28,816 nucleotides of DNA from an uncultured Faecalibacterium sp. (GTDB lineage: Bacteria > Bacillota > Clostridia > Oscillospirales > Ruminococcaceae). This document shows, piece after piece, positions 6,702 through 13,999 of the stretch. Position 1 is the first letter of the stretch. Each line of letters begins with the position of its first letter. The position numbers were made by a program, and so were the translations under genes. The stretch covers positions 1 to 28,816 of the forward strand of contig CAKSTO010000031.1 of NCBI GenBank assembly GCA_934501115.1, read 5' to 3'. The notes under the pieces were generated by a model. That model had not been told where the DNA came from and ran no database searches. It saw nothing but the letters and a program-made list of their open reading frames with translations.

Positions 6702-7055
6702 TTACTTATTCAGAAACTGGATGAAGTGGTAGGACTCAACGATCTGGAAATACTTGATGATGCGCGGGTAGAGAGGTTCGGCCTTTTCACCGAAATGCTC
6801 CTTCAGGCAGTCAGCAAGCTGTGCAACAGTCATCGTTCCGTCGATCAGCGGCCAGAGATAGCTGCCGGTCTCGTCCAGATGTACCTGCGTGATTCGCGGT
6901 TTATGAAACACTTTTTGCGCGATCGTATGAAAGACGCCGGTGTTCTCCACCTCAAGGGTGATCAGGCCGGTGGCTTCCTCTGTGTGCCAGCGTAGGTTTT
7001 CAGCACGCTGCGGGATCAGATCCAGATAGTTGACGGATCGGTTTTTCTTATTCAT
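6702..7055 (-). CDS. PqqD-like (RRE-type) peptide-binding protein coupled to the OPT transporter
   Basis: The chosen start ATG 7055 overlaps the TGA of the transporter gene by one base (ATGA) and gives 117 residues; an in-frame extension upstream would lie inside the transporter gene. Residues 53-116 match the PqqD winged-helix fold, with the typical HLDETGSYLW, IDGTMTVAQLA and LKEHFG segments. PqqD and related RiPP recognition elements bind leader peptides for modifying enzymes. No radical-SAM enzyme or precursor gene is near, so a RiPP role is not supported. From the coupling I infer a function tied to transporter regulation or to handling imported peptides. An N-terminal part (about 1-52) precedes the conserved domain. 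Confidence 0.78.
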   Translation of the reverse strand: MNKKNRSVNYLDLIPQRAENLRWHTEEATGLITLEVENTGVFHTIAQKVFHKPRITQVHLDETGSYLWPLIDGTMTVAQLADCLKEHFGEKAEPLYPRIIKYFQIVESYHFIQFLNK

Positions 7056-8944
7056 CAGTTCTTTTTGTTCTTGAGGGAAAACGCCAGCAGGCATGCGATC
7101 ATAACGATCATCAGAACCACGCCGCCGATGTTGCCCAGATCAATGCTCAGGGCAGTGCTGATGCCGAACACGGCGAAGATGGCCAGCAGGATGCCGACAA
7201 GGCCTTCGCCTGCGATCATACCGGCACAGAACAGGGTGCCGCGGGTGGCCTGCTCTTCCTTGAGCTTCGCGTCAACATTCTTGCGGCTGTCCATGAACCA
7301 GCGCACAACACCGCCGATCATGATGGAGGTGTTCAGGTAGATGGGCAGGTACAGGCCGATGGCAAAGGGCATCACAGGGATGCGCAGGATCTCCAGAGCG
7401 ATCGCCAGGAACACGCCGGTGAACACCAGGTTCCAGGGCAGGTTGCCGCCCATGATGCCCTCGACGATCATCTTCATCAGGGTAGCCTGCGGTGCGGGCA
7501 CTTCAGCGCCGCCGTAGCCCCATGCGCTGTCCAGCAGGTACAGCACACCGCCGATGGCAAGGCCGGAAGCGATAACGCCGATCAGCTCGCCGATCTGCTG
7601 CTTGACGGGGGTCGCGCCCAGCAGGTAGCCGGTCTTCAGATCCTGAGAGGTATCTGCAGCAATGGCAGCGCAGATGCAGATGACCGAAGCGATGGCCATG
7701 GAGCCGATCATGCCTTCGATGCCCACGTTGCCGGTGGCCTTCAGGATCATGGTAGCGATCAGCAGGGTGGCAATGGTCATGCCGGAGACGGGGTTGTTGG
7801 AGCTGCCGATCATACCCACCATACGTGCCGAAACGGTGGAGAAGAAGAAGCCGAAGATGACGATCAGCAGAGCGCCCAGCGGGCTGACGGGGATGGCCGG
7901 AGCCAGCCAGATGATCAGGATGATCAGCAGGATGCCGCCCAGAATAAAGGGCATGGGGAGGTCCTTGTCGGTACGGGAGTTGCCGGAAGCACTGCCGCCC
8001 TTCATGCTCTTCATGGCATCACGGAAGGTGGATGCGATCAGGGGCAGGCTCTTGATCAGCGAGATGATGCCGCCGGTGGCAATGGCGCCGGCACCGATAT
8101 ACTTGACGTAGTTCGACCAGATCGCATCTGCGCCGCCGGCTGCGTACAGGTCGGCAATGGTAGTGCCGGCTGCAGCAGGGTACAGAGAAATATTCGCACC
8201 GAACAGGCAGATCAGCGGGATGATGACCATCCAGCCGACCAGAGAGCCGGCGAACATATAAGAAGCGGTCTTGGGGCCGACGATATAGCCCACGCCCAGC
8301 AGAGCGGGATACACCTCCATGCCGAGGGCACCCTTGAAGGACTGGAAGGCCAGAGCGATGTCGGAGGGGATCATCTTCAGGCCGTCAACGACGAACTTGA
8401 AGATCGCTGCCAGACCCATGCCGGAGAAGACGGTGGAGGCGTTCGCGCCGCCCTCTTCGCCAGCCAGCAGGACGTCTGCGCAGGCAGTGCCTTCCGGGTA
8501 CAGCAGGGTCGCATGTTCCTTCACGATCAGTGCGTTGCGCAGAGGCACCATGAACAGAACGCCCAGAATACCGCCGCACAGGGCGATCAGGGTGATCTCC
8601 AGGATGCTGGGCTTGTCGCACAGACCCTCTTTTGCCCACAGGAACAGTGCGGGCATGGTGAAGATGGCACCGGCGGCCAGGCTCTCGCCTGCGGAGCCGA
8701 TGGTCTGCACCATATTGCTCTCCAGAATGGAGTTCTTCTTGAGCAGGACGCGGATCACGCCCATGGAAATAACTGCTGCCGGGATGGAGGCAGAGACAGT
8801 CATGCCGACGCGCAGACCCAGATAAGCGTTTGCAGCGCCGAAGACCACGGACAGAATAATGCCCATGATCACAGAAGTGGCCGTCATTTCTGCGGTGATC
8901 TTTTCCGCAGGGATATACGGCTTGAAGGATTCTTGATCTTTCAT
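7055..8944 (-). CDS. OPT-family oligopeptide transporter
   Basis: This 629-residue integral membrane protein belongs to the OPT superfamily, importers of short peptides or metal-chelate ligands coupled to the proton gradient. Start ATG 8944 is set by AAGGAG eight bases upstream; an upstream start would spoil that SD. Roughly 14-16 hydrophobic segments are visible. Family features include NAYLGLRVGMTVSASIPAA near residue 40, QTIGSAGESLAAG around 81-93 and a late IPVMPFAIGLYLPIYLN segment, all typical of the bacterial OPT (YgbD-type) branch. It shares a transcript with the PqqD-like gene. A consensus promoter and a strongly structured leader lie upstream. The substrate cannot be told from sequence. 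Confidence 0.92.
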   Translation of the reverse strand: MKDQESFKPYIPAEKITAEMTATSVIMGIILSVVFGAANAYLGLRVGMTVSASIPAAVISMGVIRVLLKKNSILESNMVQTIGSAGESLAAGAIFTMPALFLWAKEGLCDKPSILEITLIALCGGILGVLFMVPLRNALIVKEHATLLYPEGTACADVLLAGEEGGANASTVFSGMGLAAIFKFVVDGLKMIPSDIALAFQSFKGALGMEVYPALLGVGYIVGPKTASYMFAGSLVGWMVIIPLICLFGANISLYPAAAGTTIADLYAAGGADAIWSNYVKYIGAGAIATGGIISLIKSLPLIASTFRDAMKSMKGGSASGNSRTDKDLPMPFILGGILLIILIIWLAPAIPVSPLGALLIVIFGFFFSTVSARMVGMIGSSNNPVSGMTIATLLIATMILKATGNVGIEGMIGSMAIASVICICAAIAADTSQDLKTGYLLGATPVKQQIGELIGVIASGLAIGGVLYLLDSAWGYGGAEVPAPQATLMKMIVEGIMGGNLPWNLVFTGVFLAIALEILRIPVMPFAIGLYLPIYLNTSIMIGGVVRWFMDSRKNVDAKLKEEQATRGTLFCAGMIAGEGLVGILLAIFAVFGISTALSIDLGNIGGVVLMIVMIACLLAFSLKNKKN

Positions 8945-8960
8945 GCTTGCATCTCCTTGC

Positions 8961-9008
8961 GACAGCACAAACGCCCTGCCCCGAAAAAAGCAAGGCGCTT
9001 GTGCTGTC
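8961..9008 (-). promoter_or_regulatory. Long leader hairpin upstream of the OPT gene
   Basis: Two 18-nt arms (8961-8978 and 8991-9008) pair with G-U at the two non-identical positions, starting GACAGCACAA and ending TTGTGCTGTC. The structure sits between the promoter (9077-9105) and the SD (8953-8958). It lacks a U-tract on the transcribed strand, so it is not a classical terminator. It may affect mRNA stability or bind a regulator. Confidence 0.55.
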
Positions 9009-9076
9009 TGTTTTCCTATTCCTATTTCCTAAAATACGCGCATCCCCCTACCAGAGGATACGCTGGCACATACTCC

Positions 9077-9105
9077 ATTATACTAAAGTGTGACGGATTT
9101 GACAA
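9077..9105 (-). promoter_or_regulatory. Sigma-A promoter of the OPT-PqqD operon
   Basis: On the minus strand, TTGTCA at 9100-9105, a 17-nt spacer and a perfect TATAAT at 9077-9082. The predicted leader is about 125 nt. Confidence 0.8.
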
Positions 9106-9181
9106 CTGGAAATGTACACAATAAATTAACAAAAATTTCGTGGTTTCAAGCATTTTGCGGAAAATTTGGCCAAAATTGCGC

Positions 9182-9217
9182 AAAAAAGTCCATGCAGACC
9201 AAAACTGTCCGCATGGA
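9182..9217 (-). terminator. Terminator downstream of birA
   Basis: The stem pairs TCCATGC (9189-9195) with GCATGGA (9211-9217), extended by partly paired bases. On the minus strand it is followed by CTTTTTTG. It lies 18 bases after the birA stop. Confidence 0.72.
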
Positions 9218-9234
9218 GCGTACAACTACGAGAG

Positions 9235-10002
9235 TCAAACGGCACCATAGATGCCGTGCACCGACACCTCGCCGGTAAAAACATGCACTTCGCCGCTGTC
9301 GGTGCGCACCACGAGGCGGCCTTCGTCATCCACATCCACAGCCTCGCCGGCACCCTGACTGCCGTCCGGCAGGTCGAAGGTGACCCGGCGCCCCAGATTG
9401 ACGCAGGCGGCCTTGTATTCTTCCCGGTAAGGGGCAAAGCCGTCCCGGGCGAACACGTACAGACTGCGGTCAAAGCCGAAGTCGGTCAGACCCTCGGCCA
9501 GCCATGCAGGGTCGGTGGAAAGATCGACCTTTGCGCCCTGCAGCGCCAGCGAGGTGCCGTTGGGCAGCCCGGCGGCGTCAAAATAGCTCTGGGGCTGTGC
9601 CAGATTGATGCCGATGCCGCACAAAATGCCCCTGCCCTGCTGCTGGTAGCCGTAACTCACGCCCTCGCACAAAATGCCCACGATCTTTTTGCCGTTGAGC
9701 AAAAGGTCATTCGGCCACTTGATCTGGCAGTCCACACCATAGCGCAGCTTCAGCTGGGTGCGCACGGCCAGACTTGCCAGCAGCGGCAGGGTGGAAGGCT
9801 GCGCCAGAGGCTCCCGGATGGCCACGGTGTAATACAGCGCCTTGCCTTCGGCGTTCACCCAGCTGCGCCCCAGACGACCGCGCCCGGCTGTCTGATTTTC
9901 GGTATACACTGCGCCCACGGAGCCAAACTCTTCAAAATGCTCCTTCACATAAGCGTTGGTGCTGCCGCATTCCGGCAGATAACGCACCTCATTGATGCTC
10001 AT
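9235..10002 (-). CDS. birA: Biotin-[acetyl-CoA-carboxylase] ligase, short form without the DNA-binding domain
   Basis: The 255-residue enzyme activates biotin with ATP and attaches it to a lysine of biotin carboxyl carrier proteins. It starts with SINEVRYLPECGSTNAYV, the substrate-binding CGSTN segment, followed by GRGRLGR (the biotinoyl-AMP loop), KWPNDLLLNGKK and ILCGIGINL. The N-terminal winged helix of the regulatory E. coli BirA is missing, so this is a monofunctional class I ligase. The start ATG 10002 overlaps the TGA of the phosphoesterase gene (ATGA), which suggests translational coupling. It is the last gene of the housekeeping cluster and is followed by a terminator. Confidence 0.92.
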   Translation of the reverse strand: MSINEVRYLPECGSTNAYVKEHFEEFGSVGAVYTENQTAGRGRLGRSWVNAEGKALYYTVAIREPLAQPSTLPLLASLAVRTQLKLRYGVDCQIKWPNDLLLNGKKIVGILCEGVSYGYQQQGRGILCGIGINLAQPQSYFDAAGLPNGTSLALQGAKVDLSTDPAWLAEGLTDFGFDRSLYVFARDGFAPYREEYKAACVNLGRRVTFDLPDGSQGAGEAVDVDDEGRLVVRTDSGEVHVFTGEVSVHGIYGAV

Positions 10003-10490
10003 TGCTTTGGTACCTCTTTGTGCACATAGGCGGTCACCTTGCCGTTGTCCAGTGTCAGGATGCCGTAGGTGTCAGCTCCGGTGTAGCAGCGGCCGCAGGA
10101 GCCGGGGTTGAACAGGAACACGCTGCCCCGCTGCTCCGCATGGGGGATGTGGGTGTGGCCAAACAGCGCTACCTCTGCGCCCCGGGCAGATGCGGCATCC
10201 GCTAGCGTATCCAGATCGTATTTTACGCCGTACATGTGACCATGAGTATAGAAAATCACCACGCCGTCAAAGGCGGCAAGACCATCGGTGGGCTCCAGTG
10301 CGCCGTAATCGCAGTTGCCGGCCACCGAGTAGGCCCGCAGCTTGGGGTACAAAGTCAGCGCCATCTCCAGATCCCGCAGGCCGTCGCCCAGAAAGATCAG
10401 TGCGTCGATGTTTTTGCTCTCCTTGATCAGGATGCGCTCAATGGCGGCACGTCCGCCGTGGCTGTCGCTCAGAACCAGAAGATTTGTCAC
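9999..10490 (-). CDS. YfcE/MJ0936-family metallophosphoesterase
   Basis: A 163-residue single-domain phosphodiesterase with all metal-site motifs of the family: LSDSHGG (D9, H11), LGDGLRD, VAGNCDYG, YTHGHMYG and FGHTHIPH. These hold a two-metal centre that hydrolyses phosphodiesters; the natural substrate of this subgroup is not known. The start is GTG 10490, supported by a GAGGAGG SD about eight bases upstream. It lies 25 bases after rsmI and overlaps birA, so the three genes are likely co-transcribed. Confidence 0.88.
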   Translation of the reverse strand: MTNLLVLSDSHGGRAAIERILIKESKNIDALIFLGDGLRDLEMALTLYPKLRAYSVAGNCDYGALEPTDGLAAFDGVVIFYTHGHMYGVKYDLDTLADAASARGAEVALFGHTHIPHAEQRGSVFLFNPGSCGRCYTGADTYGILTLDNGKVTAYVHKEVPKQ

Positions 10491-10515
10491 GAAAGGAATC
10501 CTCCTCTATTACCAT

Positions 10516-11364
10516 TCATTTACCGGCCTGCTGCAGCATCAGCAGCTTTTTGTAGACTTCGCTTTTGGAATACGGCGTGCCCTGCGCCGCCGCTTTTGCC
10601 GCTGCCGTGGGGCCGAAGCCCTGCCCGGTCAGTTCCAGCGCACGCTGTGCTGCCTGCTCCAGCGTCAGCGCCTGCTCGGGGTCGGCCGTTTCCGGCGCAC
10701 CGGCCATGACCAGCACATATTCGCCCCGGGGCTCGTTGGCTTTGTAGTGCTCCACCGCCTCACCGAGGGTGGTTTTCCAGATATCCTCGTGGAGCTTGGT
10801 CAGCTCCCGGCACAGGGTGATGCTGCGGTCGGCACCAAAGGCGTTGGTCAGATCGTCCAGCGTGGTGCGCAGCTTGTGGGGAGCTTCGTAGAAGATGGTG
10901 GTGCGCTTTTCCTGCAAAAGCTCAGCCAGACGCTCTTTTTTCTGCTTGCGGTTCACGGGCAGAAACCCCTCGAACACCCAGCGGGAGGTGTCCTGACCGG
11001 ACACGGCCAGCGCAGTGACGCAGGCAGATGCTGCCGGGATGGGCACGACCCGGATGCCAAGCGCCAGCGCGTCCCGCACGATGACCTCGCCCGGGTCGGA
11101 AACGCAGGGCATCCCGGCGTCGGAGCACAAAGCACAGCTTTCCCCTGCTTCGATGCGGCGCAGGATGGCGTCACCCTTCTGCAGGGCGTGCTCGTAGTAG
11201 CTGACCATGGGCTTTTTCAGCCCCAGATAGTTCAGCAGCTTCATGGTCACACGGGTGTCCTCGGCGGCAATGAAGTCTGCCGCGCCGAAGGTCGCCGCCA
11301 CCCGGGGCGGCATGTCGTCCAGATTGCCGATGGGCGTAGCCACGATATAAAGGGTTCCTGCCAT
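10516..11364 (-). CDS. rsmI: 16S rRNA (cytidine(1402)-2'-O)-methyltransferase
   Basis: The 282-residue SAM-dependent enzyme methylates the 2'-O of C1402 in the ribosomal decoding centre. Family motifs run in order: VATPIGNLDD at the N-terminus, AEDTRVT, SDAGMPCVSDPG, FEGFLP, FYEAPHKL, LCRELTKLHE and RGEYVLVMAG. The C-terminal 60 residues are the usual helical tail. Start ATG 11364 has the SD GGAGGT, which is formed by the last codons of trmN6, and the gap between the two genes is only three bases. The trmN6-rsmI pairing is conserved through Firmicutes (yabB-yabC). Confidence 0.95.
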   Translation of the reverse strand: MAGTLYIVATPIGNLDDMPPRVAATFGAADFIAAEDTRVTMKLLNYLGLKKPMVSYYEHALQKGDAILRRIEAGESCALCSDAGMPCVSDPGEVIVRDALALGIRVVPIPAASACVTALAVSGQDTSRWVFEGFLPVNRKQKKERLAELLQEKRTTIFYEAPHKLRTTLDDLTNAFGADRSITLCRELTKLHEDIWKTTLGEAVEHYKANEPRGEYVLVMAGAPETADPEQALTLEQAAQRALELTGQGFGPTAAAKAAAQGTPYSKSEVYKKLLMLQQAGK

Positions 11365-11367
11365 AGT

Positions 11368-12054
11368 TTACCTCCCATATAACGCCGCACCGGCGCTGAT
11401 CAAAACATCCGGCTCCACCCGCAGGCCGGTCCTGCGGTTTTTCTGGGCTTCTGCCAGAAAAAGCCATGGCACACCGTCGGCTTTGTTCTTCACAAAGGCC
11501 AGACGCTTGGGCTCCAGCCGGTGTGCCCGCAGCACTGCCAGCACCTCGGCCAGCCGCTCCGGCCGGTGACAGAGGGAAAAACGCCCTCCATCCTTCAGCA
11601 GGCGGAACGCGCATCCGCACACATCGTCCAGCGTGCAGGTGTTTTCGTGCCGGGCAATGGCATGGGCGGCATTCCGGCTTTGAGGCCCATCGGTGAAGTA
11701 AGGCGGATTGCACGCGCAGAGGTCAAAACTGCCCTCGCCTTCCCGGAAGGTGCGCAGGTCGGCACAGCGGGGCTGGATGTGCCCGATGCCCTGCTCGTCC
11801 ACCGCTGCCGCCAGAAGAGCGCTGCCGTCGGGCTGCAGCTCCAGCCCGACGCAGGGGCCCCGATGGCCGCGGTCGTGCCATTCCAGCGCTACGATGCCGC
11901 AGCCGGAACAAAGGTCTGCGGCCTTCTGAGCGCGCTTCGGCTCGCAGAAGCGTGCCAGCAGCAGCGCATCTGAGCCGAACCGGTGTGCCGGCGTGCAGTA
12001 TACACTGGTTCTATTATACAAGACTTCGGTGGAATGTTCCATAGACAAGTGCAC
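11368..12054 (-). CDS. trmN6: tRNA1(Val) (adenine(37)-N6)-methyltransferase-like protein
   Basis: A 228-residue class I SAM methyltransferase of the YfiC/YabB group. The glycine-rich SAM loop reads ADLCSGCGIVAL (about 46-57), and the catalytic N6-adenine motif is NPPYF (about 115-119). The opening CTPAHRFGSDALLLA is typical of this family. The start GTG 12054 is favoured over ATG 12042 because GAGAGGA sits five to six bases before the GTG. The gene follows the ferredoxin terminator and directly precedes rsmI. Substrate assignment rests on family membership and conserved gene order, not on a sequence feature unique to tRNA1(Val). Confidence 0.86.
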   Translation of the reverse strand: MHLSMEHSTEVLYNRTSVYCTPAHRFGSDALLLARFCEPKRAQKAADLCSGCGIVALEWHDRGHRGPCVGLELQPDGSALLAAAVDEQGIGHIQPRCADLRTFREGEGSFDLCACNPPYFTDGPQSRNAAHAIARHENTCTLDDVCGCAFRLLKDGGRFSLCHRPERLAEVLAVLRAHRLEPKRLAFVKNKADGVPWLFLAEAQKNRRTGLRVEPDVLISAGAALYGR

Positions 12055-12100
12055 CGTTTCCTCTCAAAAATATCGGGGAAATTACTCCCCGAATTTGTGC

Positions 12101-12145
12101 AAAAACAAAAAGCAGCAGACCCGCTTTGAACAGGTCTGCTGCTTT
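12101..12145 (-). terminator. Terminator of the ferredoxin gene
   Basis: A 13-base-pair stem (AAAGCAGCAGACC with GGTCTGCTGCTTT) is followed on the minus strand by TTTTTGTTTTTG. A second smaller hairpin with a T-run (12066-12091, CGGGGA with TCCCCG) lies between it and trmN6 and may be a back-up terminator or part of the trmN6 leader. Confidence 0.85.
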
Positions 12146-12174
12146 CGATGCGTTTTTCAGACGATCGGCTGAAA

Positions 12175-12345
12175 TTATTCAGCGGTGATCGCACCAGTGG
12201 GGCAAGCACCCTCGCAAGCGCCGCAATCGATGCAGGAATCTGCATTCACAACTGCAACACCGTTCTCAACGGTAACTGCACCAACCGGGCAAGCGCCCTC
12301 GCAAGCGCCGCAGCCAACACATGCGTCAGAAACCTTGTGTGCCAT
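12175..12345 (-). CDS. 2[4Fe-4S] clostridial-type ferredoxin
   Basis: The 56-residue protein starts at ATG 12345, eight bases after AAAGGAGAG; a longer frame reaching 12417 overlaps the leader. Two CxxCxxCxxxCP clusters are complete, at C9, C12, C15, C19 and C38, C41, C44, C48, and the two halves are internal repeats. It is a low-potential cytoplasmic electron carrier, expected to serve pyruvate:ferredoxin oxidoreductase and hydrogenase-type enzymes. It has its own promoter and terminator although it sits inside the ricT-trmN6-rsmI cluster. Confidence 0.95.
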   Translation of the reverse strand: MAHKVSDACVGCGACEGACPVGAVTVENGVAVVNADSCIDCGACEGACPTGAITAE

Positions 12346-12444
12346 AATAAACTCTCCTTTAATCCCCGTGCCCATTGTAATGTATGAAGAAATACACATT
12401 GGCACGGCTGTGTGCACTCCCCCGGAAATTGTATCCTTGCCTGC

Positions 12445-12473
12445 ATTCTAACAAAGCGGCTGAAAAAAGGCAA
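12445..12473 (-). promoter_or_regulatory. Sigma-A promoter of the ferredoxin gene
   Basis: On the minus strand, TTGCCT at 12468-12473, a 17-nt spacer and TAGAAT at 12445-12450. The leader is about 95 nt. Confidence 0.68.
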
Positions 12474-12591
12474 GACTAACCGTGCCGTAGAAAAGGAGAA
12501 TGATTGCTTTTTGTTGGGTTGCACAAAAGCACAGCCTAACTTATAGACAAAATTGCAGGAGATTTTCAGCAAAAATCACGAAGAATAGTTA

Positions 12592-12617
12592 GTTTTAACA
12601 TACTAACTATCTGGAGA
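12592..12617. promoter_or_regulatory. AT-rich inverted repeat, possible operator
   Basis: Nine-base arms ATAGTTAGT and ACTAACTAT are separated by eight bases. The dyad lies upstream of the ferredoxin promoter and downstream of ricT. Its ACTAAC/GTTAGT halves recall the AACTAAC element at the feo promoter (21790-21807). It lacks a T-tract, so an operator is more likely than a terminator. The regulator is not identified. Confidence 0.5.
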
Positions 12618-12669
12618 CCTCGCCGGAGCGGAAACCGGAAAAGCCCTAAAACGGGAGCCGCCTGCGCTC

Positions 12670-13623
12670 TTACTCTTTCTCGGTCTCGGCGGCGCGTTTT
12701 TTCGCGCAGCCGGGGCAGCGTCTGCTCTCCTCATCGGAGGAGGCCACGACCGGGGCAGGGTTGCGCACACCGGAGTAATCGTCGTCGGGGTCGGGGCGGC
12801 GGGGTGCCCGCTTGCCGCCGCTGACATACTCGCACTGGCCTACCTTATAGTAACGGGGCGAAAGACTCTCGGTGCCGCAGCGCACCCGCAGGTAGCCGGA
12901 GACGGGGTTCACCTCCAGCACGGTGCCCAGACCGTCCGGGGTGCGCACCGTGCTGCCCACCATGGGCATGATGCTGTTCAGGTACTCGTAGGCGCTCTCC
13001 TCGTAGGCAAGGCAGCACATCAGACGGCCGCAGGCACCGCTGATCTTGGTGGGGTTCAGCGAAAGACCCTGCTCTTTGGCCATTTTGATGGAAACGGGCT
13101 GGAAATCCTTCAAAAAGCGGCTGCAGCAGAAGGGCTGGCCGCAGATGCCCAGACCGCCGATCATCTTGCTCTCGTCGCGCACGCCGATCTGGCGCAGCTC
13201 GATGCGGGTGTGGAAGATGCCGGCCAGATCCTTGACCAGCTCGCGGAAGTCCACCCGGCCGTCCGCGGTAAAGTAGAACATGATCTTGGAGCGGTCGAGG
13301 GTGTACTCCGCCTCCACCAGCTTCATTTCCAGCCCGTGGCGGGCGATGCATTCCTGACAGGTGCGGTAGGCGCGCTTTTCGTCCTCGCGGTTCTGGCGCA
13401 TCCGGCGGATGTCCACACTGTCGGCCATGCGGGTGATGGGCTTGAGTGCCTTGGGCACAGCGGTATCGGCGATCTCCCGGATCCCCTGCACGACCTCGCC
13501 GCACTCCACGCCGCGGGCGGTTTCTACGATCACGTAGTCGCCGGTGTGGATCTCGGCCCCGGCGGGGTCAAAATAATAGCTTTTTCCGTTTTCCTTGAAA
13601 CGGACAGAAATGACTTTTTTCAT
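12670..13623 (-). CDS. ricT: PSP1-domain protein RicT (YaaT)
   Basis: The 317-residue protein starts at ATG 13623 with MKKVISVRF; a longer frame to 13680 runs into the promoter. RicT works with RicA and RicF in Bacillus as an Fe-S-bearing complex affecting RNase Y processing, and homologues are widespread in Firmicutes. The PSP1 domain fills the middle. The conserved cysteine motifs CGQPFCCSRFL and GACGRLMCCLAYE, which bind the Fe-S clusters in the family, are intact. The C-terminal 60 residues are charged and low-complexity and end with a CPGC pair. It is first in the gene series ricT, ferredoxin, trmN6, rsmI. Confidence 0.92.
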   Translation of the reverse strand: MKKVISVRFKENGKSYYFDPAGAEIHTGDYVIVETARGVECGEVVQGIREIADTAVPKALKPITRMADSVDIRRMRQNREDEKRAYRTCQECIARHGLEMKLVEAEYTLDRSKIMFYFTADGRVDFRELVKDLAGIFHTRIELRQIGVRDESKMIGGLGICGQPFCCSRFLKDFQPVSIKMAKEQGLSLNPTKISGACGRLMCCLAYEESAYEYLNSIMPMVGSTVRTPDGLGTVLEVNPVSGYLRVRCGTESLSPRYYKVGQCEYVSGGKRAPRRPDPDDDYSGVRNPAPVVASSDEESRRCPGCAKKRAAETEKE

Positions 13624-13692
13624 AGTGTTCCTCGTTCGATATGAAAAGATCCCTTCCGGAAAAGGGGTCTGTTGATCCATTCTATTGCCTAG

Positions 13693-13721
13693 TATAACAT
13701 ATTTAAGGACGGATTTCCACG
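13693..13721 (-). promoter_or_regulatory. Possible ricT promoter
   Basis: On the minus strand a TATACT -10 lies about 70 bases before the ricT start, with a weak TGGAAA -35 at 17-nt spacing. The coordinates are approximate. The -35 match is poor, so this is tentative. Confidence 0.4.
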
Positions 13722-13890
13722 CAAAAAGAAAAATGCTCCCGGTGCAATGTTCTGCCCTGCCGAACCGTATCCTGAAGGGAGACCGACCGAATTCTGTCCC
13801 GGAAGCACCCGAAAAAGCGGGATGCTGCCGACAAAATTGTTAAAAATCTGCGAAAGTGTCTAAAGAAACACAAAAGATTCGCCCTTTTGC

Positions 13891-13918
13891 TTGCAAGGGC
13901 GGGGCATGTGTGTATAAT
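13891..13918 (+). promoter_or_regulatory. Sigma-A promoter of the RND permease gene
   Basis: TTGCAA at 13891-13896, a 16-nt spacer and a perfect TATAAT at 13913-13918, about 80 bases before the start. The intergenic region 13722-13890 shows nothing else beyond short GC-rich repeats. Confidence 0.7.
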
Positions 13919-13999
13919 AAAAATGTTATAGTGTAGTATTCCCGTGGGCGGGAACAGCTGCCGGGCACTTTGTATCCGGTGGGGAAACGGTAGGGAGAA

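Noticed and set aside
6702..7094. RiPP biosynthetic cluster around the PqqD-like gene
   Set aside because: No radical-SAM maturase, precursor peptide or processing protease is nearby. The only partner is the OPT transporter.
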